From an uncultured Lachnospiraceae bacterium (lineage in GTDB: Bacteria; Bacillota; Clostridia; Lachnospirales; Lachnospiraceae): a DNA stretch of 30,723 nt. The notes under the pieces were generated by a model. The model worked only from the letters and a program-made list of their open reading frames with translations, ran no database searches and was not told where the DNA came from. This document shows positions 1-7,796 of this stretch, piece by piece. Each line of letters opens with the position of its first letter. Positions within the stretch are counted from its first letter, which is position 1. A program made the position numbers and the translations under genes. The stretch is from assembly GCA_910585205.1 (NCBI GenBank), contig CAJUCC010000013.1:1-30723 (forward strand), in the 5' to 3' direction.

Positions 1-816
1 AAAAATATACTGACGGTTATCTTTACGGTTATCTCGCTGGCATATGTGTTCCCCGTGGTGCTTGTCCTGCTGAACTCTTTTAAGAAAAAAACAAGTATCA
101 ATCTGAACCCGTTTGCCTTCCCGAACGCCAAGTCCTACGTGGGGTTTGACAATTACATAAAAGGAATCGAGAAGATTGAATTTTTCAAGTATTTCGGGTA
201 TAGTTTATTTATCACGACGGCTTCCGTTCTGGCCATTCTGGTGCTCTGTTCCATGTGCGGCTGGTATGTGACCCGGGTACGGAACGCTTTCACAAGAGCG
301 CTGAAGTTTGGCTTTATCTTTTCCATGGTTGTGCCGTTCCAGATGTTGATGTTCACACTGGCGAAGACGGCGGATACCCTGCATCTGAATACACCCGTGG
401 GGATCATTATTGTATATCTGGGATTTGGAGCGGGCATGGCGGTGTTTATGTTTTCCAACTTTGCCCAGAGTATGCCGCTGGAGATCGAGGAAGCCGCCAG
501 CATCGACGGATGCAATCCGCTGCAGATGTATTTTAAGGTGGTATTCCCCATTATGAAACCGACGTTTGTTTCCGTGGGTATTCTGGAGATCATGTGGGTA
601 TGGAATGACTATCTTCTGCCGTACCTTGTGCTGGATATTAAAAAATATAAAACCATTCCGATCGTAATACAGTACTTAAAGGGCGGATTCGGTTCCGTGG
701 ATATGGGAACGATTATGGCCTGCATCGTTATGGCAATCCTTCCGGTTATTGTATTCTATATCGCGTGCCAGCGGTACATCATCGAAGGTGTTGTGGCAGG
801 CGCGGTAAAAGGCTGA
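1..816 (+). CDS. Carbohydrate ABC transporter permease, MalG family (5' truncated by window edge)
   Basis: Inner-membrane permease subunit of a sugar-uptake ABC importer, which would work with a binding protein, a MalF-type partner and an ATPase, none of which lies in this window. The frame is open to base 1 and starts in a hydrophobic segment, so the true start lies upstream; the GTG at 46 is internal. Several hydrophobic spans are visible, and the ATPase-docking EAA loop is clear (EEAASIDGCNPLQMYFKVVFP region, about 487-550). The C-terminus (IIEGVVAGAVKG) is typical of MalG-like permeases. The first malQ follows after 40 bases without a terminator, so both are probably co-transcribed. The malQ neighbours suggest maltodextrin or another alpha-glucan as substrate. 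The family is certain; the substrate is inferred from context. Confidence 0.93.
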   Translation, partial: KNILTVIFTVISLAYVFPVVLVLLNSFKKKTSINLNPFAFPNAKSYVGFDNYIKGIEKIEFFKYFGYSLFITTASVLAILVLCSMCGWYVTRVRNAFTRALKFGFIFSMVVPFQMLMFTLAKTADTLHLNTPVGIIIVYLGFGAGMAVFMFSNFAQSMPLEIEEAASIDGCNPLQMYFKVVFPIMKPTFVSVGILEIMWVWNDYLLPYLVLDIKKYKTIPIVIQYLKGGFGSVDMGTIMACIVMAILPVIVFYIACQRYIIEGVVAGAVKG

Positions 817-856
817 TCGTCAGGGCGCTTATTATTTTATGAAGGGAGAGGGGATT

Positions 857-2341
857 ATGAAAAGACAATGTGGGATACTGCTTCCCGTTTCCAGTCTGCC
901 TTCCGCGTATGGGATCGGCGCATTCTCCAAAGAGGCCCGCGAGTTTGTGGATATGCTGCAGGAGACAGGGCAGCATCTGTGGCAGATACTGCCTCTGGGT
1001 CCTACGGGATACGGGGATTCCCCGTATCAGTCGTTTTCCACGTTTGCAGGCAATCCGTATTTTATCGATCTGGAAGAGCTGACGGGGGAAGGGCTTCTGA
1101 CAAAGGAAGAGTGTGAAAGCTATGACTGGGGAGACTGTGCGGACACGGTTTCCTATGATAAAATATACCGCGGGCGGTTTGCGATTCTGAGGAAAGCATA
1201 CAGCCGGTATTCCTTCCGGAATGACAGTGCGTTTGCGGCGTTCTGGGACAAAAACCGGATGTGGCTGAAAGACTATGCACTGTATATGGCAGTGAAAGAC
1301 AGTATGGGCAGCCTGTGCTGGTCCGACTGGGACGACGGGCTCCGGCTGCGGGATGAAAAGGCGCTTGCGGACGCCGAAAAACGGCTGGAAGATGCGATTC
1401 GCTTTTATGTTTTTGTGCAGTATATTTTCCGCAGGCAATGGCTGGATCTGAAACGCTACGCCAATGACAGAGGGGTGCAGATCATCGGTGATATTCCGAT
1501 CTATGTCTCGTTTGACAGCGTGGATGTGTGGGCGAACCCGGAACTGTTTCAGCTTGACGGGAACCGGATACCGACGTCCGTTTCCGGCTGTCCGCCGGAT
1601 GCGTTTTCGGCTGACGGACAGCTCTGGGGCAATCCGCTGTATGCATGGGAATATCATAAAAAGACCGGGTATCGCTGGTGGATTGACCGGATGAAGGCGC
1701 AGTTTGAACTGTTTGATATTGTGCGCATTGACCATTTCCGGGGATTTGACGCTTATTATTCCATTCCTTACGGCGAGGCGACCGCCGTAAACGGACACTG
1801 GGAGAAGGGCGTGGGCATCGATCTGTTTACGCATATTCGAAAGGAGCTGGGCGATGCGCCGATCATTGCGGAGGATCTGGGGTATGTGACGGATTCCGTG
1901 CGCCAACTCCTGGAAGACACCGGGTATCCGGGGATGAAAGTTCTGCAGTTTGCGTTTGACTCCCGGGAGGAGGGCTGTTATATGCCCTATAAATACCCGT
2001 GCAACTGCGCGGTCTACACCGGAACCCATGACAATGATACGATCACAGGCTGGTACGGAAGTCTGTGTGAAAAAGACAAAAAAACCGCGGAGCTGTATCT
2101 GCAGAATGCGCACAGACCTGTGGAGGAGATCCGGTGGGATTATATCTGCTGTGCGCTGAGCTCGGTTGCGGATACCTGCATTATCCCGGCACAGGATTAT
2201 CTGGGGCTGGACAGCCGCGCGCGCATTAACACACCGGCCGTGCCTTCGGGCAACTGGCAGTGGCGCATGGAAAAAGGCGCGTTCACGGTAACGCTGCAAA
2301 AAAAAATGCGGTCCCTGGCGGAAGTCTACGGCAGATGTTGA
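857..2341 (+). CDS. malQ: 4-alpha-glucanotransferase (amylomaltase, GH77), first copy
   Basis: Cytoplasmic disproportionating enzyme that transfers alpha-1,4-glucan segments between maltodextrins and releases glucose. The protein is 494 residues, normal for bacterial short-form MalQ. The GH77 catalytic residues are visible: D292 in RIDHFRGF (nucleophile), E339 in IAEDLG (acid/base) and D392 in GTHDND. The donor-site motif GPTGYGDSPYQ lies near residues 48-58. ATG at 857 was chosen over ATG at 839 because GAAGGGAGAGGG sits just upstream of it. It follows the permease closely and is followed by the LacI promoter and a hairpin that can end its transcript. A second malQ lies at 3595; they share a 31-residue identical block (41-71 here) but differ at many synonymous sites, so the duplication is not recent. 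Confidence 0.95.
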   Translation: MKRQCGILLPVSSLPSAYGIGAFSKEAREFVDMLQETGQHLWQILPLGPTGYGDSPYQSFSTFAGNPYFIDLEELTGEGLLTKEECESYDWGDCADTVSYDKIYRGRFAILRKAYSRYSFRNDSAFAAFWDKNRMWLKDYALYMAVKDSMGSLCWSDWDDGLRLRDEKALADAEKRLEDAIRFYVFVQYIFRRQWLDLKRYANDRGVQIIGDIPIYVSFDSVDVWANPELFQLDGNRIPTSVSGCPPDAFSADGQLWGNPLYAWEYHKKTGYRWWIDRMKAQFELFDIVRIDHFRGFDAYYSIPYGEATAVNGHWEKGVGIDLFTHIRKELGDAPIIAEDLGYVTDSVRQLLEDTGYPGMKVLQFAFDSREEGCYMPYKYPCNCAVYTGTHDNDTITGWYGSLCEKDKKTAELYLQNAHRPVEEIRWDYICCALSSVADTCIIPAQDYLGLDSRARINTPAVPSGNWQWRMEKGAFTVTLQKKMRSLAEVYGRC

Positions 2342-2363
2342 TTGCCGCGGACAGGCGGAATTG

Positions 2364-2391
2364 TTGACTTTTGTGACAAACTGTTTATAAT
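2364..2391 (+). promoter_or_regulatory. Promoter of the lacI-type gene, with small palindrome in the spacer
   Basis: TTGACT (2364-2369), 16-base spacer, TATAAT (2386-2391). Within the spacer is an 11-base odd-centred palindrome TTTGTGACAAA (2370-2380), placed where a bound repressor would block RNA polymerase. The expected start of transcription, around 2398, falls within the left arm of the hairpin at 2395-2431. Confidence 0.7.
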
Positions 2392-2394
2392 AGT

Positions 2395-2431
2395 AAGAAA
2401 ACCCGGTTGTTTACCTGTGCCGGGTTTTCTT
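2395..2431 (+). terminator. Rho-independent terminator-like hairpin between malQ and lacI
   Basis: AAGAAAACCCGG (2395-2406) pairs perfectly with CCGGGTTTTCTT (2420-2431) around a 13-base loop, followed by a short T run. It can terminate the upstream permease-malQ transcript. Because the lacI promoter ends four bases before it, the same hairpin would also form at or near the 5' end of the lacI mRNA. Confidence 0.75.
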
Positions 2432-2494
2432 TTCATCGTATCCGAAAGAAAAGATACGAAACGGGGTTTATGTCAGAGGGGAAAGGCGGCGGCC

Positions 2495-3535
2495 ATGGAT
2501 AGCGTAACAATAAAAGATATAGCAAAGAAATGCGGCGTCAGTGTCAGCACGGTCTCGCGGGCGATCAACGATTATCCGGGGATCAGTCAGAGCACGAAAA
2601 AGAAGATTATGGAGGCTGTCCGCGAGAATCAGTTTATACCGAATAACAGTGCGAGAAATCTGCGGCAGTTGGAGGGAAATTCGATTGTCGTTTTAATAAA
2701 GGGAATTGATAATCCGTTTTTCCAGCCGATGATCGGGATTCTGGAAAAGATTATCCGCGAGCGGAAATATGCTTTTATCCTGCAGAATGTCAATGCGCAG
2801 GAGGATGAGATCGAAGTGGCGCTGGAGTTGATTCGGGAGAAAAAACCAAAGGGGATTATCTTCCTGGGCGGATATTTTTATCATGCGGAAAAAAAGATCC
2901 GGCAGCTCAGTATTCCCTGCGTCATCGGCGCGGTGGGCGGTATGGACCATACAAACGGCGCGGTTTTTTCTTCCGTCCATGTGGATGACATTCAGGAGAG
3001 TTATAAGATCGTTGATTATCTGTGCAGGATGGGCCATAAGCGCATTGCCATGCTTGCGGCCTGCCGGGGGGACCGCAGCATCGGCGCGCTGCGTCTGGAG
3101 GGATACCGGCGTGCGCTGGCCGATCACGGACTGCCGATTGTGGACGAACTGATCCGGTATGCGCGGCCGGACGAGGATGTCTATGCGATGGAACGGGGAT
3201 ACCAGGAGGCGAACAGGCTTCTGGCCGGCGGCACGGCGTGTACGGCGATCTACGGGATTTCCGATACGGTTGCGATCGGCGCCTGCCGGGCGCTGAAAGA
3301 GAAGGGAAAGAAGATTCCCGGAGACTATTCGATTGTGGGTTTTGACGGACTGGAAATCGCAACATTTTATATTCCGACGATTACGACGGTCAGACAGCCG
3401 GTGGAGGAGATGGCGCAGGAGGTTGCGCGGATTTTATTTGACACGATTGAGAAAGATGCGCCGGTGCAGCACCGGATTTTTGACGGGGAGTTACTGGTCA
3501 GAGAATCTTCGGACTGTCTGAGCGCAGAATGGTAA
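2495..3535 (+). CDS. LacI/GalR-family transcriptional regulator
   Basis: Sugar-responsive DNA-binding repressor of 346 residues, a normal length for the family. The helix-turn-helix is at the extreme N-terminus (VTIKDIAKKCGVSVSTVSRA, about residues 4-23), followed by a hinge containing ENQFIPNNSARNLR and a periplasmic-binding-protein-like ligand domain with the usual GIIFLGG, GHKRIA and SIVGFDG segments. ATG at 2495 was chosen because GAGGGGAAAGG lies just upstream and the HTH begins at once; the frame extends further upstream but only through the promoter and hairpin. Its position between two malQ genes makes it the likely local regulator of alpha-glucan use. No operator was proven; the palindrome in its own promoter suggests autoregulation. 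Confidence 0.93.
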   Translation: MDSVTIKDIAKKCGVSVSTVSRAINDYPGISQSTKKKIMEAVRENQFIPNNSARNLRQLEGNSIVVLIKGIDNPFFQPMIGILEKIIRERKYAFILQNVNAQEDEIEVALELIREKKPKGIIFLGGYFYHAEKKIRQLSIPCVIGAVGGMDHTNGAVFSSVHVDDIQESYKIVDYLCRMGHKRIAMLAACRGDRSIGALRLEGYRRALADHGLPIVDELIRYARPDEDVYAMERGYQEANRLLAGGTACTAIYGISDTVAIGACRALKEKGKKIPGDYSIVGFDGLEIATFYIPTITTVRQPVEEMAQEVARILFDTIEKDAPVQHRIFDGELLVRESSDCLSAEW

Positions 3536-3594
3536 GACGCGGGCTGCGCAACGCCATGGATTTGCAGCCGGGCGCGGAAAGGAGTGGCGGGAAT

Positions 3595-5085
3595 ATGAGA
3601 CGCAGCGGTATATTGATGGCCGTCTCCAGCATTCCGTCCCGGTATGGGATCGGATGTTTTTCCGGGGAGGCATATGCATTTGTGGATTTTCTGGAGCAGG
3701 CGGGGCAGAAGCTTTGGCAGATACTTCCGCTCGGGCCTACCGGCTATGGGGATTCGCCGTATCAGTCTTTTTCCACGTTTGCGGGGAATCCGTATTTTAT
3801 CGATCCGGAAACGCTGGTGCGGGAGGGGTATCTGACACGGGAGGACTGTGATGCCTGTGATTTCGGAGATGACGAAACCTGTGTGGATTACGAAAAGATA
3901 TATCAATCCCGGTTTGCCCTGCTGCATCGGGCTTATCGCGCCAGCCGTCCGCAGGAGGACGACGCGTTTCTGGCGTTTCGGGAGGGAAATGCATACTGGC
4001 TGGATGATTATGCACTTTACATGGCGGTGAAAGATGCGTTCGGCGGCAAAAGCTGGACGCTCTGGGATGCGGAAATCCGGCTGCGGGAGCCGCAGGCGAT
4101 GGCATATTATCGGGAGCGTTATGCGGACGAAATCCGGTTTTACGAATTTCTTCAGTATCAGTTCAGCAGACAGTGGAAGGCGCTGAAAGCATATGCGAAC
4201 GGGAAAAAGATCCGCATTGTCGGGGATATTCCCATTTATGTGGCGCTTGACAGCGCGGATACCTGGGCGAATCCCGAACTGTTTCAGCTTGATGAAACAT
4301 GCACACCGATTGCGGTGGCGGGCTGCCCGCCGGATGCTTTTTCCGCCACGGGACAGCTCTGGGGCAATCCGTTGTACCGGTGGGACTATCATAAGCAGAC
4401 CGGATACCGGTGGTGGATCCGGCGGATTGCTTACTGCTATGAGCTGTACGATACGGTACGGATTGACCATTTCCGGGGGTTTGACGAGTATTATGCCATA
4501 CCGTACGGCGAGCCGACGGCAGAGAACGGGCAGTGGGAACCGGGGCCGGGGTATGATATTTTCCGGGCGATGCGGGCGCAGCTCGGCCGGATCGATGTGA
4601 TCGCGGAGGATTTGGGCTTTCTAACGCCGTCCGTACTGAAACTGGTGAAAAAGACCGGGTATCCGGGTATGAAGGTTTTGCAGTTTGCGTTTGATTCCAA
4701 AGAGGAAAGCGTTTATCTGCCGCATAATTATACACAGAACTGTGTTGTTTATACGGGTACACACGATAACGATACGACGGTGAGCTGGTATGCGTCTTTA
4801 AAACGACGGGAGAAAACCTTTGTAAGGCGTTATCTGCACTGCAGAAACGGAAGGGATGTGCCGTGGGCGATGATCCGCGCCGCGCTGTCGAGCGTGGCGG
4901 ATATGGCCGTGATTCCGATGCAGGATTATCTGGGGCTGGACGGAGAGGCACGCATGAATCTGCCCTCCACGCTCGGCGGCAACTGGACATGGCGGATGCG
5001 GGCGGATGCCTGTACGCAGGAGCTGGCGGCGGAAATCCGTGCGCTGGCAAAACTATATGGAAGATTGCAGGGGGAAAGCAAATGA
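3595..5085 (+). CDS. malQ: 4-alpha-glucanotransferase (amylomaltase, GH77), second copy
   Basis: Second GH77 glucanotransferase, 496 residues, with the full catalytic set: D291 in RIDHFRGF, E338 in IAEDLG and D391 in GTHDND. Residues 40-70 are identical to 41-71 of the first copy, but the rest has clearly diverged (for example loop residues around the EEG/EES segment after FAFDS). ATG at 3595 was chosen because GGAAAGGAG precedes it and the protein then starts exactly like its paralogue (MRRSGIL versus MKRQCGIL). Upstream in-frame ATGs would add about 22 residues without homology. It follows lacI after 59 bases and its stop overlaps the ATG of the next gene (ATGA), which points to translational coupling. 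Retention of all catalytic residues suggests both copies are active, perhaps with different chain-length preference. Confidence 0.94.
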   Translation: MRRSGILMAVSSIPSRYGIGCFSGEAYAFVDFLEQAGQKLWQILPLGPTGYGDSPYQSFSTFAGNPYFIDPETLVREGYLTREDCDACDFGDDETCVDYEKIYQSRFALLHRAYRASRPQEDDAFLAFREGNAYWLDDYALYMAVKDAFGGKSWTLWDAEIRLREPQAMAYYRERYADEIRFYEFLQYQFSRQWKALKAYANGKKIRIVGDIPIYVALDSADTWANPELFQLDETCTPIAVAGCPPDAFSATGQLWGNPLYRWDYHKQTGYRWWIRRIAYCYELYDTVRIDHFRGFDEYYAIPYGEPTAENGQWEPGPGYDIFRAMRAQLGRIDVIAEDLGFLTPSVLKLVKKTGYPGMKVLQFAFDSKEESVYLPHNYTQNCVVYTGTHDNDTTVSWYASLKRREKTFVRRYLHCRNGRDVPWAMIRAALSSVADMAVIPMQDYLGLDGEARMNLPSTLGGNWTWRMRADACTQELAAEIRALAKLYGRLQGESK

Positions 5086-6554
5086 AAAAACAGACAATGA
5101 AAAAATGTATGGCGTTATTACTGGCGTATCTGACGGTCTTTACCGTGTCCTGCTCGGTTCCCGGAATCGGCAAATCCGGGGATTCGGAAAAGGGAGAGAT
5201 GGAAGGGCAGAGCTTCGCGGAGGCGCACGACGCCTTTCAGACGACGCTGACAACGCAGGACAGCGACAGTGATTCGATACCGGAGCCGCCGGAAGGCGTT
5301 TTTGATCTGGTGAAATACCCTTCCAAGGTGGGCGATCTGTCAGCTTATGTGTCGAGTGATCCGGGCGACGGACAGAAGCACCCCATGATTATCTGGGTTG
5401 TCGGCGGATGGGGAAACGGTATCAGTGATTTTCCGTGGACATATCCGGAATGGGAAAATGATCAGACCGGTTCGGCGTTCTGGCGCTCCGGCGTGCTGAC
5501 CATGTACCCTTCTTTCCGGGGCGGCTGCGGCAATCCGGGACATTACGAGACATTGTTCGGCGAGATCGACGACATCGTATCGGCATATGAATATGCGGCG
5601 TCTTTGCCGTATGTTGATCCGGACCGCATTTATCTGGGCGGACACAGTACCGGGGCCACCCGTGCGCTGCTGGCGGCGGAATATACGGATCAGTTCCGCG
5701 CGGTGTTCTGTTTCGGCGCCGTTGATGACATCAAATATCATAACAACAGTCAGTTCACGTTCGATACGGCGAAAAAGGACGAATACGTGATGCGTTCCCC
5801 GATTCACTGGCTGGATGATGTGAAGACGCCGACTTTCCTGATTGAAGGCAGAGACGGAAATGCCGAAAATCTGGAACGGATGCTGGAGGCAACCGAAAAC
5901 GAAAATATTCACGGCTATGTGCTGGAGGGAGCGGATCATTTCGCGCCGCTCGGGCCGATCACACCGCTGCTGGCGGAAAAGATTCTGGCGGATACCGGCG
6001 CGGAGAGTGCGATTTCCGTGACACAGGAAGAGCTGGAGCAGGCGATGCAGCAGAAACCGGAGATTCCGCTGCCGGTTATGGCATGGGCCGAGATAGAGGA
6101 GCTGGGCCTGCATTTTTCCTATCCGTATCTGTGGGAGATGGAAGACGTGTCGGATGAATATGATCTGAGCGTCATGCTGTATTCCCCGTATGACGGTGAG
6201 AATGTATGGGATATGGCAAATATGTATTTCGATGTCTATACGGGGTATGAAGACGACTTTATGTCGGAGATAACTCAAAATCTGGAGAGCGAGGGATACC
6301 GGGTAGAGGAGACGGAGATCAGCGGCTGCCCTGCCATTGATGCATACGGGCAGGAGACGGACGATACGGGCAGTGTATTCAATAACCGCTTTGTGCTGAT
6401 TGCAAAGGATGATGCCTATATCGGTTTCGATTTCTTTATCCATCAGAGTTTCGGAACGGATGCGGACGAACTGTTCCAGGCTATCGTGGACGGCATCGAG
6501 CTGAGCGAGGGAACCGGAGAGACCGGTGAAGGAGAGGCGGAAGACGCCGGCTGA
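5082..6554 (+). CDS. Secreted alpha/beta-hydrolase (prolyl-oligopeptidase/esterase type), probable lipoprotein
   Basis: A 490-residue hydrolase, probably exported and lipid-anchored: a Lys-rich start, a hydrophobic stretch (residues 11-22), then Cys24 (TVSC), a weak lipobox lacking the usual Leu at -3. The hydrolase domain spans about residues 75-300, with the nucleophile elbow GGHSTG (Ser189), a likely acid Asp258 in EGRDGN and His286 in GADHF. An oxyanion-type segment WVVGGWGNG lies near 105-113. Residues 330-470 form a second domain (FSYPYLWEMEDVSDEY onward) that I do not recognise, and the tail is acidic and Gly-rich. The start overlaps the malQ stop by ATGA and has GGGGG just upstream. 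The substrate is unknown; an esterase or peptidase acting outside the cell is plausible. Its role in glucan use is only positional. Confidence 0.85.
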   Translation: MKKQTMKKCMALLLAYLTVFTVSCSVPGIGKSGDSEKGEMEGQSFAEAHDAFQTTLTTQDSDSDSIPEPPEGVFDLVKYPSKVGDLSAYVSSDPGDGQKHPMIIWVVGGWGNGISDFPWTYPEWENDQTGSAFWRSGVLTMYPSFRGGCGNPGHYETLFGEIDDIVSAYEYAASLPYVDPDRIYLGGHSTGATRALLAAEYTDQFRAVFCFGAVDDIKYHNNSQFTFDTAKKDEYVMRSPIHWLDDVKTPTFLIEGRDGNAENLERMLEATENENIHGYVLEGADHFAPLGPITPLLAEKILADTGAESAISVTQEELEQAMQQKPEIPLPVMAWAEIEELGLHFSYPYLWEMEDVSDEYDLSVMLYSPYDGENVWDMANMYFDVYTGYEDDFMSEITQNLESEGYRVEETEISGCPAIDAYGQETDDTGSVFNNRFVLIAKDDAYIGFDFFIHQSFGTDADELFQAIVDGIELSEGTGETGEGEAEDAG

Positions 6555-6557
6555 CGG

Positions 6558-7016
6558 TCATTCCGCCGGGGGCGGCGATTGCCGGGAAAGGGCGGAATTG
6601 TGATAAGCCGGGTCATATGTGACATCCTGTAAAAACCATGCCGGAGGCGTAAAGCCTTCGGCTTCTTCTTTTGTCCGAAATTCCACTTCCGCAATCGTCA
6701 GCGGTGCAAACGGCGCATGAAAAATATCCAGCTCGATCGTATGCTGCCCGTACGGGATCAGATACCGGTCCTTGGATATGACATTGCCGTCGCATTTTGG
6801 CAGGAGGTGTTCATAGCTCTCCCGGTTCAGCGGCAGGTTGTACTCTTCCCGCGCCAGCATGCCGCTGCCCTTATATGTCAGCCAGTATGCGTCGTCTTCC
6901 CGGCGGATGCGGACAACGGGATCCGTATTCAGATATGCCTGCTGCAGATGTCTGACCGGGTAGCGGCCGAGATCGGCGGGCAGTTCCCGGATTGTAAATT
7001 TGCGTTCGATTTCCAT
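6558..7016 (-). CDS. CYTH domain protein (triphosphate tunnel family)
   Basis: A 152-residue stand-alone CYTH protein. The hallmark ExExK signature is at the very N-terminus (MEIERKF), followed by alternating charged strands typical of the tunnel fold: VVRIRREDDAYWLTYKG, KDRYLIPYGQHTIELDIF and LTIAEVEFRTKEEA. Members hydrolyse inorganic triphosphate or nucleoside/thiamine triphosphates with a divalent metal. ATG at 7016 was chosen because GAAAGGA precedes it on the minus strand and the signature begins at residue 2. The gene converges on the hydrolase gene with only three bases between the stops, so no dedicated terminator separates them. Which triphosphate it uses cannot be told from sequence. 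Confidence 0.9.
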   Translation of the reverse strand: MEIERKFTIRELPADLGRYPVRHLQQAYLNTDPVVRIRREDDAYWLTYKGSGMLAREEYNLPLNRESYEHLLPKCDGNVISKDRYLIPYGQHTIELDIFHAPFAPLTIAEVEFRTKEEAEGFTPPAWFLQDVTYDPAYHNSALSRQSPPPAE

Positions 7017-7104
7017 GGTTTTTCCTTTCGGCGGCAGAAACACTCTGCCGGATCAGTTATTGTGTGTCCCGGTGCGGGGATGTACCGACACCGGTATCGT
7101 CAAT

Positions 7105-7133
7105 AGTATATGCGATTTGCGGCGTAAAATCAA
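7105..7133 (-). promoter_or_regulatory. Promoter of the CYTH gene
   Basis: On the minus strand TTGATT (7133-7128) is followed by a 17-base spacer and TATACT (7110-7105), giving a leader of roughly 80 bases before the ATG at 7016. Good agreement with the vegetative consensus. Confidence 0.6.
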
Positions 7134-7172
7134 TGCGTTCGGTTCCGCGGCAAAAAACGGGCACAATACCGG

Positions 7173-7201
7173 TTGAAATCTTCCATGGAAAATGGTAATC
7201 T
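7173..7201 (+). promoter_or_regulatory. Candidate promoter of the DJ-1 gene with palindrome in spacer
   Basis: TTGAAA (7173-7178), 17-base spacer, TAATCT (7196-7201). The spacer holds the perfect 10-base palindrome TTCCATGGAA (7181-7190). The -10 box is weak, so the call is tentative. It lies divergent to the CYTH promoter in the 228-base gap between the two genes. Confidence 0.4.
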
Positions 7202-7244
7202 GTACCTGTGGAATGTTATCGTAGAGGAAAGGCGGTTAGATCAT

Positions 7245-7796
7245 ATGAGTAAAGTATGTGTCTTCTTTGCGGAAGGATATGAAGAGATAGAGGCGCTGAC
7301 CGTGGTGGATCTGCTGCGCCGCAGCGGCATCGATACGGCGATGGTATCGGTTACGGGAGACAAAGCCGTGACAAGTTCACACGGCGTTGCGGTCGTTATG
7401 GACAGCCTGTTTGCGGAGACGGATTTTTCCGAAACGGAAATGCTCGTATTGCCGGGCGGTATGCCGGGCACGAAAAATCTGGAGGCATGCGGACCGCTGA
7501 TGGCGCTTGTGGACGATTTTTATCGGGAAGGAAAATATGTGGCGGCAATCTGTGCGGCGCCGAGCATTCTGGGGCACAGAGGCATGCTGAAAGGGAAGCG
7601 GGCCTGCTCTTTTCCGGAATTTGAGAGCCATCTGGAAGGCGCGGAAGTAACGCGGAACTGTGTGGAGATTGCGGACAAGGTGATTACGGCAAGGGGAATG
7701 GGCTGTGCCATCGATTTTGGTCTGGCGCTCGTGGCGGTTTTCCGGGGCGGAGGTGCGGCGGATGCTTTGGCGGAAAAGATCGTATACCGGAAATAG
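7245..7796 (+). CDS. DJ-1/PfpI (YajL/ThiJ) family protein
   Basis: A 183-residue cytoplasmic DJ-1-type protein. The reactive cysteine is visible as Cys103 in AAICAAPSIL, with the supporting glutamate in EGYEEIEA (Glu16) and the LVLPGG strand-loop (68-72). Family members act as stress-related chaperones, glyoxalases or deglycases; the exact activity is not decided by sequence. ATG at 7245 was chosen because GAGGAAAGGCGG precedes it and the DJ-1 fold starts directly (MSKVCVFFAEGYEE). Its 3' end contains the ribosome binding site and start of the next gene, an overlap of 35 bases. Confidence 0.93.
   Translation: MSKVCVFFAEGYEEIEALTVVDLLRRSGIDTAMVSVTGDKAVTSSHGVAVVMDSLFAETDFSETEMLVLPGGMPGTKNLEACGPLMALVDDFYREGKYVAAICAAPSILGHRGMLKGKRACSFPEFESHLEGAEVTRNCVEIADKVITARGMGCAIDFGLALVAVFRGGGAADALAEKIVYRK

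Noticed and set aside
46..816. GTG at 46 as the start of the permease gene
   Set aside because: The frame is open to base 1 and the residues before it are part of the first hydrophobic helix, so the gene simply begins outside the window.
779..2299. Long minus-strand reading frame of about 500 codons opposite the first malQ
   Set aside because: It is exactly antisense to a gene with full catalytic motifs, its translation is Arg/His/Ile-rich without domains, and similar antisense frames occur over the second malQ (3367-4470) and addA (26070-27611). They follow from codon bias.
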